Shown piece after piece: positions 16,071 through 22,356 of a DNA stretch of 32,357 nt. Position numbers and translations under genes: made by a program. A model generated the notes under the pieces. The model did no database searches and was not told where the DNA came from. It was given only the letters and a program-made list of their open reading frames with translations. Each line of letters opens with the position of its first letter. The first letter of the stretch is position 1. The DNA is taken from positions 1 to 32,357 of the forward strand of contig JAAFIA010000021.1 of NCBI GenBank assembly GCA_013298545.1, given 5' to 3'. The DNA comes from Bacteroidota bacterium (lineage in GTDB: Bacteria; Bacteroidota; Bacteroidia; Palsa-965).

Positions 16071-16805
16071 TTAAAGCATGGTTTGAATGCGCCGCATCAT
16101 GTCTTCGCGATAGACACGTCCTACCGGAACTTCAAATTGATCGACCTTCACCATATCGGTACTGATTTCCATCAAGTATTTCAGGTTGATGACATACGAG
16201 CGGTGCACCCGCACAAAATTTCGTTCCTTCAATTGTTCCAACATGCTTTCCATCGATTGCCGAACAAGCAAGCGTTGATTTTCACGACCAAAAATTTCGA
16301 GGTATTTTCCTTCCGACTTGATGTAAACAATATCGGAAATTTCCATGCGGACATAGCGGTTGCCAACGCGAATAAAAAAACTTTCGGGAAGAATGGCTTC
16401 TACCAGTTGATTTTGTCGTTGATCAAGCAAAAGTCCCGATTGAATCAGTGCAATTTCAATAGCCGCATAAATGTCTTCGGCATTAAATGGTTTTACGAGA
16501 TAGGCGAGTGGTTTTGTAAAACCAGCTTGTTTTACCGTTTCAGGATCGGCATTTGAGGTCAAGTACATAAATGGAACACACAATTCATCTTGCAGTTTCT
16601 TCCCGAGTTCAATGCCATCGTGTTTGCCATGCAAGTTGATATCGAGAATGCATAAATCGGGTCGTTCCATCGGAATTCGTTTCAATGCTTCTTCCATCGA
16701 ACCGCATGGGTCGGGTACATCGTAGCCCAAGGTGTCTAAAATCATGCGGAGGTTTTCCGCAATAATAAATTCGTCTTCAACAATAAAAATCCGAAAAGGT
16801 TTCAT
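16071..16805 (-). CDS. LytTR-family response regulator (orphan)
   Basis: The protein has 244 residues. A receiver domain (about 4-120) has acidic residues VEDE (D11), phospho-acceptor D55 in LCILDINL, T83 in YLTSN and K105 in LVKPF, so it should be functional. A LytTR DNA-binding domain (about 143-240) contains ISDIVYIKSEGKYLEIF, LLVRQSMESMLEQL and NFVRVHRSYVIN. No histidine kinase is adjacent, so its partner must be elsewhere. It is divergent from the large M4 protease gene across 147 bp that contain a dyad at 16858-16880, which makes that gene a candidate target, though this is inference. Confidence 0.93.
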   Translation of the reverse strand: MKPFRIFIVEDEFIIAENLRMILDTLGYDVPDPCGSMEEALKRIPMERPDLCILDINLHGKHDGIELGKKLQDELCVPFMYLTSNADPETVKQAGFTKPLAYLVKPFNAEDIYAAIEIALIQSGLLLDQRQNQLVEAILPESFFIRVGNRYVRMEISDIVYIKSEGKYLEIFGRENQRLLVRQSMESMLEQLKERNFVRVHRSYVINLKYLMEISTDMVKVDQFEVPVGRVYREDMMRRIQTML

Positions 16806-16857
16806 GGTTTATTTCAAGCATGTAAAGAAACGAAATCTCTTCGTAAATTACGTGTTA

Positions 16858-16880
16858 GAACATATTTTATCTTTATGTTC
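16858..16880. promoter_or_regulatory. operator-like dyad between regulator and protease genes
   Basis: GAACATA (16858-16864) and TATGTTC (16874-16880) form a perfect 7-bp inverted repeat with a 9-nt spacer. A TATCTTTA sequence (16868-16875), one base off the TAnnTTTG box and facing the protease gene, lies inside it, so a bound protein could block or shape that promoter. The protease ATG is at 16953. Binding protein unknown. Confidence 0.35.
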
Positions 16881-16952
16881 AGCATGTGTTGCTTAAACCA
16901 TTTTTTCTTTATCTTTTCAAAAGTTTTGGACAAACACATTATACAACAACAC

Positions 16953-19900
16953 ATGAAGCAAACCTATTCATTTCTGCTAACACTCGGATTGAGTTCGCTC
17001 ACACTCGTTGGGCAAGCAAAAAATTATACCGGAACAGAAGCCGAGCGCCTTGTTCCGGGTGCCGATCGCGTGATTATGAGTGATCAACTCGCGACGCTGC
17101 AATTTGTGCATTACCGCGAACATGCTGGGCCTAAAGGCGAGCATCGTACTTGGTTAAAAAAGCTAACAAACTTAGGCCCTGATGCCGATTTTCAGCTTTA
17201 TCAAACCGAAACAGATAAACAAGGTTGGGTACATTACCGCTACCGCCAATTGTATAAAAATGTTCCTGTCGAAGATGGTGTGATTTATGTGCATACTAAA
17301 AATGATGAAGTGCTTTCTGTAAATGGTGAATTGTATGGTGGAATTGCCATCAATGCGGTACATTCCATTTCAGAACGGGGTGCTTTTCAGATTGCTAAAG
17401 CGGCAATGCCTGCAACGCTTTATTCTTGGGAAGACAAAAATTATCCGGTTACTCCCGATGCATCCAAACTCATGATTTATCGTGTTCCTAAACGCGGTTA
17501 TGTGCTTGCTTGGAAAGTCGATATGTTTGCTTTTCTTCCAGAGCAACAACGTTCCTTTTTCTACATCGATGCGGTAACTGGAAAAATTGCCGGACAAAAA
17601 GAACGCATTCATCACATCGATACACAAGGTATTGCCATCACGGCATACAGTGGTCAGAAACCCATCACCACAGATTCGATTGCACCAAACCAATACCGTT
17701 TACGCGAAACCGGACGCGGCGGTGGGATAACAACCAACGATCCTAATTTTATTGATCAATTTGATACAGATAACAATTGGAACAATGTGAATGCACAATT
17801 GGATCAATACTGTACCGATGCACATTATTCTGCCGAAGCTTCGTATGATTATTTGTTCAATAATTTTGGGTTGAATGCACAAGATGGTAATGGTTTACCA
17901 ATTCGTTCGCAAATTCACGACGGAGCTTATGTTAATGCTTTTTGGAATGGCTCCTTTATGGCTTTTGGTGATGGCGATGGCATCAACTATAAACCACTTA
18001 CTTCGATGGAAATTGCGGCACATGAGTATATGCACGGTGTTACCGAATTTTCAGCAGGACTCGTTTATGCCAGCGAATCAGGTGCTATGAATGAATCATA
18101 CAGCGATATTTTTGGTGCGACACTTCGTTTTGTTGAAACACCAAGCATTGCTACATGGTACATTGGTGATCAGATTGTGGTGGCAAATTCGAGCGGTACA
18201 CCTTTCCGCGATATGTCGAACCCCAATGCTTTTGGTTGTGCAGATACTTACGGTGGTTTGTATTTCAATGCGGGTGATATTGTTCACTACGATAGCGGTA
18301 TTCAAAATTTCATGTATTACTTGCTTGTAACAGGTGGTACTGGCATCAATGATATTTCAAATAATTATACTGTAACTGGAATTGGCCTCACCGATGCCAT
18401 GGCCATTATGTACCGCAGTTTAGATGTTTATCTTACACCCAATTCAACCTTCCTCGATTCGCGCACATACAGTGAACAAGCTGCCGTTGATTTGTATGGA
18501 CAATGCTCTAACCAACTTATTCAAACAGCTAATGCTTGGTATGCTGTTGGTGTTGGTGGTGTTTTTAGCGGATCTGTTGTTTCAAACTTTATTGCTACAC
18601 CAACGGTTTCATGTACAGCACCAGCAAACGTTAATTTCATCAACCAAAGCTGGAATGGAACAAATTTCCAATGGAACTTTGGTGATAACACAACGTCAAC
18701 GGCTACAAGTCCTACACATACCTACGCCAATCCGGGCACATACACCGTTACGCTCGTTGCAACAGGAACAGGTAACTGCGTAGGTGCAGATACACTCGTT
18801 CGTAACGCTTATATTACGGTTAACAATGTGCCTGGGCCAGTTGCTGCCTCTTGCACTCCTGCTACAACGAATTACTGCTGTGGTCATGGAATCAGCAATG
18901 TAACGTTCAATACCATCAACTGGAACTCAAATGATGCTGTTGATAATTATAGTGATTTTACTTGCGCCGATTCTACCCTTCTTGTGGCCGGAAGTACTTA
19001 TCCCATTTCCATCTCCACCCTCACCAGCAATGCTGCTGACGAAGCCGTGAAAGTCTGGATCGACTACAATAATGATGGCGCATTTAACAACGCAACCGAA
19101 CTAGCTTTTCAATCTGCTAATTCTGGCTTCTCTGGTTTGCATTCCGGTTACATCAATACACCACTCAATGCAACGCTTAATACACGTTTGCGTATGCGTG
19201 TCATTTCCGATGTGAGTACAAATACAATTTCAAGTTCTTGCTATTCACCGCAGCGCGGACAAGTAGAAGATTACATGGTGTATTTCGTCGCCAATGCATT
19301 ACCACCAATAGCAAACTTTACAGCAAACATAACTACCGTAGTTGTTGGTGGAAGCGTGAACTTCCAAGATATTTCATTGAATGCACCAGCTTCATGGAAT
19401 TGGACATTTAATGGAGGTAGTCCAGGAACTGCTGCTATTCAAAATCCCAATGCAATTGTTTACAATACAGCTGGTTTATACCCCGTAAAACTTGTGGTGA
19501 GTAATATCTATGGAATGGATAGTACAACACAAATTAGCTACATCAATGTGGTGAATATTGCCAATATCTGCCAAAACCAAACCATGACTTCTCCTGGTGG
19601 AATTTTGTATGATTCAGGTGGTCCCAATGGCGATTACCTCGACAATCAGAATTGTAGTTTTTTGATTGATCCGGCTTGTGCTGTTACAAACCTCACAGCA
19701 ACCATTTCGCAGTTTAACTTGGAAGCGAACTACGATTACTTGACCATCTATGATGGAAATAGTAATGCAGGGCCAATCTTGTTTAGCGGAACAGGACAAA
19801 TCAATAATATCCCCCCAATTGTGTCAACAACAGGAATGTTGTTTGTTGTCTTTACCTCCGATATTTCGGTTACACTCTCAGGCTTTGAATTGTCTTGGAC

Positions 19901-20432
19901 ATCAACACCTCTTGCTGGGCCAGCACCCGTTTCTATTTTCAGTGCGGTACCCAACAACCCGCAAAGTGGTAGCCCTGTAAGTTTCACCGATCAATCCACA
20001 AACAATCCTGTTTATTGGTCTTGGAATTTTGGTGATAATACCACTTCAGCACTTCAGAATCCAACACATACTTACACCAATGCTGGAACGTACACGGTAA
20101 CGCTGATTGCTACCAATTGCAATGGATCAGATACCACAACGTTTGTTATTACGGTTACACCGAATGGTGTGAGTGAGTATGTATTTAATGATGAATTTAA
20201 TTTGTTCCCGAATCCATTTTCAGCAAGTACAACATTGTTGCTTTCCGAAAATCTGAATCCATCTGAACTTACTGTTCAGGTAACAGATCTCACCGGACGC
20301 ACGATTATCAGCATGCAACCCAATTCGCGCCGCGTTGAAATTGGCCGCGAAGGAATGAGTACAGGCGTTTACTTCCTCGAAATTTGGAGCGAGGGCAAGC
20401 GCGTTGGGCTGCGTAAGATGATTGTCCAATAA
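16953..20432 (+). CDS. secreted M4 (thermolysin-like) metalloprotease with PKD, GEVED, CUB and T9SS sorting domains
   Basis: The protein has 1159 residues. After the signal peptide (about 1-23) comes an FTP/PepSY-type propeptide (to about 235), then the M4 domain with zinc ligands in HEYMH (H357, H361) and E381 in AMNESYSD. The H-E spacing equals that of thermolysin. H445 in IVHYDSG corresponds to the catalytic His231. Accessory domains follow: PKD (about 546-625, FQWNFGDNTTS), GEVED (about 640-776, ending GQVEDYMVYF), PKD (about 786-868), CUB (about 873-985, with YDYLTIYDG) and PKD (about 990-1072, YWSWNFGDNTTS). A type IX secretion C-terminal domain (about 1083-1159, FNLFPNPFS to GVYFLEI and KMIVQ) ends the protein. 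It should be exported by Por/T9SS and degrade extracellular protein. The frame starts at 16875, but the ATG at 16953 begins the signal peptide. Confidence 0.94.
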   Translation: MKQTYSFLLTLGLSSLTLVGQAKNYTGTEAERLVPGADRVIMSDQLATLQFVHYREHAGPKGEHRTWLKKLTNLGPDADFQLYQTETDKQGWVHYRYRQLYKNVPVEDGVIYVHTKNDEVLSVNGELYGGIAINAVHSISERGAFQIAKAAMPATLYSWEDKNYPVTPDASKLMIYRVPKRGYVLAWKVDMFAFLPEQQRSFFYIDAVTGKIAGQKERIHHIDTQGIAITAYSGQKPITTDSIAPNQYRLRETGRGGGITTNDPNFIDQFDTDNNWNNVNAQLDQYCTDAHYSAEASYDYLFNNFGLNAQDGNGLPIRSQIHDGAYVNAFWNGSFMAFGDGDGINYKPLTSMEIAAHEYMHGVTEFSAGLVYASESGAMNESYSDIFGATLRFVETPSIATWYIGDQIVVANSSGTPFRDMSNPNAFGCADTYGGLYFNAGDIVHYDSGIQNFMYYLLVTGGTGINDISNNYTVTGIGLTDAMAIMYRSLDVYLTPNSTFLDSRTYSEQAAVDLYGQCSNQLIQTANAWYAVGVGGVFSGSVVSNFIATPTVSCTAPANVNFINQSWNGTNFQWNFGDNTTSTATSPTHTYANPGTYTVTLVATGTGNCVGADTLVRNAYITVNNVPGPVAASCTPATTNYCCGHGISNVTFNTINWNSNDAVDNYSDFTCADSTLLVAGSTYPISISTLTSNAADEAVKVWIDYNNDGAFNNATELAFQSANSGFSGLHSGYINTPLNATLNTRLRMRVISDVSTNTISSSCYSPQRGQVEDYMVYFVANALPPIANFTANITTVVVGGSVNFQDISLNAPASWNWTFNGGSPGTAAIQNPNAIVYNTAGLYPVKLVVSNIYGMDSTTQISYINVVNIANICQNQTMTSPGGILYDSGGPNGDYLDNQNCSFLIDPACAVTNLTATISQFNLEANYDYLTIYDGNSNAGPILFSGTGQINNIPPIVSTTGMLFVVFTSDISVTLSGFELSWTSTPLAGPAPVSIFSAVPNNPQSGSPVSFTDQSTNNPVYWSWNFGDNTTSALQNPTHTYTNAGTYTVTLIATNCNGSDTTTFVITVTPNGVSEYVFNDEFNLFPNPFSASTTLLLSENLNPSELTVQVTDLTGRTIISMQPNSRRVEIGREGMSTGVYFLEIWSEGKRVGLRKMIVQ

Positions 20433-20445
20433 AACGTACCAACTT

Positions 20446-20483
20446 AAAAAGAGATCATTCTGAAAAGAGTGATCTCTTTTTTT
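20446..20483 (+). terminator. rho-independent terminator after the M4 protease gene
   Basis: AGAGATCATTC (20450-20460) pairs with GAGTGATCTCT (20467-20477) over 11 bp, including one G-U pair, with loop TGAAAA, followed by a run of seven Ts. It begins 14 bp after the protease stop codon. Confidence 0.85.
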
Positions 20484-20488
20484 GCGCC

Positions 20489-20496
20489 TATATTTG
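20489..20496 (+). promoter_or_regulatory. -7 box TATATTTG of the TauE/SafE gene
   Basis: A perfect TAnnTTTG lies 22 nt before the ATG at 20519 and directly after the upstream terminator. The expected -33 region falls inside the terminator stem and has no clear TTG. Confidence 0.45.
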
Positions 20497-20518
20497 TCAA
20501 AAACAATTCCGTATTGCT

Positions 20519-21304
20519 ATGAGCATTACAGCTTTTATTATCATTGCCCTTGTGGCCTTATTGGCTTCCTTGCTTACATTCTTCTCAGGATTTGGGCTGG
20601 GTACAATTTTAATGCCTTGCATTGCTTTATTTCTCCCGCTCGAACTGGCTATTGGTGTTACGGCAGTAGTTCATTTATTGACAAATATCTTCAAGTTTGG
20701 ATTGACGTTCCGCAACGTCGATCAATCGCTTTATTTGCGTTTTGGAATAGCTTCTATTGTTGGTGCTTTGCTAGGTGCGCTGTTGCTTACATTTTTAGAA
20801 AAGCAAACATTCGGTCTTTATTCATACATGATAGGCGCACGTGAATGTACCATCACATTACCCAAACTTGTTATCGGATTCGTTATTTTATTTTTTGTGA
20901 TTTACGAATCACGCAAAAATATACGCGTTAGTCAAGCGAAAACAGGTACACTCGTTACCGGTGGTTTGTTGAGTGGTTTTTTTGGTGGTTTGTCAGGCAA
21001 CCAAGGGGCATTGCGGACTACATTTTTAGCGGCGCTTGATTTGGATAAAAAAAAATTCATAGCAACAGGTATTGCCATTGCACTGGGAGTTGACGTGATG
21101 CGTTTATTGATTTATGGATTTCGAATTGAACCGAGTTCCATTGAAGCGCAATTTCCGTTGATTGCAACAGCTACACTAGCGGCTTTTGCCGGAGCTTATG
21201 CTGGAAGTAAATTGCTCAATAAAATCACCATTGCGTCTGTGCAGCAAATCGTTGCGGCGGCACTTCTTATCATCTCGTTGGCGATGATCGCTGGAATCGT
21301 CTAA
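20519..21304 (+). CDS. sulfite exporter TauE/SafE family membrane protein
   Basis: The protein has 261 residues and about eight membrane helices in two halves. The first half has LLASLLTFFSGFGLGTILMPCIALFLPLELAIGVTAVVHLLTN; the second has GGLLSGFFGGLSGNQGALRTTFLAALDLDKKKFIATG. The glycine-rich repeats (FSGFGLG, FGGLSGNQG) are the family's hallmark (formerly DUF81). Members move sulfite, sulfoacetate, taurine products or other small anions across the inner membrane; no neighbour points to a substrate. It is a single-gene unit between two terminators. Confidence 0.9.
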   Translation: MSITAFIIIALVALLASLLTFFSGFGLGTILMPCIALFLPLELAIGVTAVVHLLTNIFKFGLTFRNVDQSLYLRFGIASIVGALLGALLLTFLEKQTFGLYSYMIGARECTITLPKLVIGFVILFFVIYESRKNIRVSQAKTGTLVTGGLLSGFFGGLSGNQGALRTTFLAALDLDKKKFIATGIAIALGVDVMRLLIYGFRIEPSSIEAQFPLIATATLAAFAGAYAGSKLLNKITIASVQQIVAAALLIISLAMIAGIV

Positions 21305-21321
21305 ACCTATTTTTCAGAAAT

Positions 21322-21355
21322 AAAAAAAGCAGCCTTTTCGAGGGCTGCTTTTTTT
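21322..21355. terminator. bidirectional terminator between convergent genes
   Basis: AGCAGCC (21328-21334) pairs with GGCTGCT (21343-21349) around an 8-nt loop, with seven As before and seven Ts after. It can end transcription of both the TauE/SafE gene (+) and the DUF1761 gene (-, ends 21371). Confidence 0.85.
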
Positions 21356-21370
21356 GTAAAATGAAGTCGT

Positions 21371-21865
21371 TTAGGAGAACTGGCAAATGATACCGCCCAT
21401 AAGCATGAGCGAAATGAACCAGTAACCAACATGAATCATGATGTATTTGAATCCTTTGCGTTCAAATAGCGCGTTAATGCCAACAATAGGCAAAACAAAG
21501 AAAATAGCGGTGATGCCGCCATGCAACATACCATGCTTAAACGTACGGAAATTCTGACCGTAGTTCTTCATGAAATCATCAATATAGTTTTGAATGGCCG
21601 AGCCAGCAATACCAAAGCCCTCTTCATTAGCAAGCGTGGAATAGATTGCACTTTGATGAATGACAATGGCAGAGATAACCGTTGCTGCCATAAGCGAGAA
21701 CAAATAGGTAAGTGCAAATATGACAATCATATTGCCGCCTTTCAATTTATCTTCGGTCAAGCCAGAAGCATTCATCCATGCTGTGCCGAGGACTTTAGGA
21801 TTGTACCAGATAAATCCGATAACGAGTGGCACGAGCGCCGCGAGTAGGAGTATAAGTAAGTTCAT
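21371..21865 (-). CDS. DUF1761 domain-containing membrane protein
   Basis: The protein has 164 residues and four predicted membrane helices (about 2-20, 49-70, 113-132 and 144-162). The start LLAALVPLVIGFIWYNPKVLGTAWMNASGLTEDKLK is the characteristic beginning of DUF1761 (FxWYxPxxFGxxWMxxxGxT). The GMLHGGITAIFFVLPIVGINALFERKGFKY segment matches its second half. The central loop is longer than in many members. Function unknown. It has its own TAGGTTTG box 14 nt upstream. Confidence 0.87.
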   Translation of the reverse strand: MNLLILLLAALVPLVIGFIWYNPKVLGTAWMNASGLTEDKLKGGNMIVIFALTYLFSLMAATVISAIVIHQSAIYSTLANEEGFGIAGSAIQNYIDDFMKNYGQNFRTFKHGMLHGGITAIFFVLPIVGINALFERKGFKYIMIHVGYWFISLMLMGGIICQFS

Positions 21866-21879
21866 GTGGTTTGTTTTTA

Positions 21880-21887
21880 CAAACCTA
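21880..21887 (-). promoter_or_regulatory. -7 box TAGGTTTG of the DUF1761 gene
   Basis: A perfect TAnnTTTG on the minus strand, 14 nt before the ATG at 21865. No -33 TTG at normal distance. Confidence 0.5.
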
Positions 21888-21906
21888 CAAAAGAAATGGT
21901 ATAAAG

Positions 21907-21943
21907 CTAAAAATCGTTTGCTCTATTTAGAACAAACGATTTT
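21907..21943 (-). terminator. long near-perfect inverted repeat, probable terminator
   Basis: AAAATCGTTTG (21910-21920) pairs perfectly with CAAACGATTTT (21933-21943). Inside, TCTA and TAGA also pair, so the 34-nt element is almost a full palindrome. On the minus strand it ends in a run of Ts. It would stop transcripts of the small unit just upstream (starting near 22012) or read-through from the 82-residue gene, before the DUF1761 promoter. Confidence 0.6.
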
Positions 21944-21994
21944 GAAGCGAATGAGGGGTGGTTCATAAACAGCGTCTGCCTGAGCTTTCGCCAT
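21923..21994 (-). other. candidate 23-codon ORF within a small transcript
   Basis: Between the 82-residue gene and the DUF1761 gene, the minus strand has a TACATTTG box (22024-22017), an ATG at 21994, 23 codons (starting MAKAQADAVYEPP) and a stop at 21923 that lies inside the terminator hairpin. Together they could make an RNA of about 100 nt. I do not recognise the peptide. The RNA could equally be non-coding, or the arrangement could be chance. Confidence 0.25.
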
Positions 21995-22016
21995 CGCTTA
22001 ATTAATTTTTTCAAGA

Positions 22017-22024
22017 CAAATGTA
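22017..22024 (-). promoter_or_regulatory. -7 box TACATTTG of a candidate small transcript
   Basis: A perfect TAnnTTTG on the minus strand in the 203-bp gap between the DUF1761 and 82-residue genes. It would start an RNA near 22012 that ends at the hairpin 21907-21943. The -33 region is only T-rich. Confidence 0.35.
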
Positions 22025-22068
22025 AGCGTGGATATTAATGTAAAAAATACTTGGTTTTTTGGAAATTA

Positions 22069-22317
22069 TCAGATTGCCTGCGCACGTATAGTCTCGTACG
22101 CCTCTGCACTCACGACTTCTGCAATTTCGGTGTAGGCAAAACTTAGGTCATGAATAAAATTTCGATCAGGGAGTTGTATCGATTCGTGCATGCTACACAT
22201 CATACGCGAGCCGATTACTCGGATTTCTTCAAAACGTGTTGGCGACTCAATTTTAAACCAAGAAGCGCCATTCAGGTAACGCCTGTAAAGTGGATAAATC
22301 GTCTTGCTTGATGACAT
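22069..22317 (-). CDS. conserved hypothetical protein, 82 residues
   Basis: The protein starts MSSSKTIYPLYRRYLNGASWFKI and continues with SPTRFEEIRVIGSRMM and LPDRNFIHDLSF. It has no signal peptide or membrane segment and no Cys pair. The pattern YFKI.SPT.FEEI..IG....H......LPDRN.I.D has the feel of a small Bacteroidota-wide protein of unknown function, but I can name no family. It is divergent from the AddB-like gene over 39 bp with facing promoters. Length, good codon use and a consensus promoter support it as real. Confidence 0.7.
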   Translation of the reverse strand: MSSSKTIYPLYRRYLNGASWFKIESPTRFEEIRVIGSRMMCSMHESIQLPDRNFIHDLSFAYTEIAEVVSAEAYETIRAQAI

Positions 22318-22336
22318 CGCTTTCTGTGTAGATTTG
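22308..22336 (+). promoter_or_regulatory. promoter of the AddB-like gene
   Basis: TTG (22308-22310) is followed after 18 nt by TAGATTTG (22329-22336), a good match to the Bacteroidota promoter. The ATG at 22357 is 20 nt after the box. The -33 element lies inside the coding start of the divergent 82-residue gene. Confidence 0.6.
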
Positions 22337-22344
22337 TACGCTTA

Positions 22345-22352
22345 CAAAAGTA
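22345..22352 (-). promoter_or_regulatory. -7 box TACTTTTG of the 82-residue protein gene
   Basis: A perfect TAnnTTTG on the minus strand, 27 nt before the ATG at 22317. It faces the AddB promoter box (22329-22336) only 8 nt away, so the two polymerase footprints overlap. Confidence 0.5.
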
Positions 22353-22356
22353 CGCG

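Noticed and set aside
22021-22068. Possible extra gene or IS remnant in the gap after the 82-residue gene
   Set aside because: No terminal repeats, transposase fragments or target duplications are visible.
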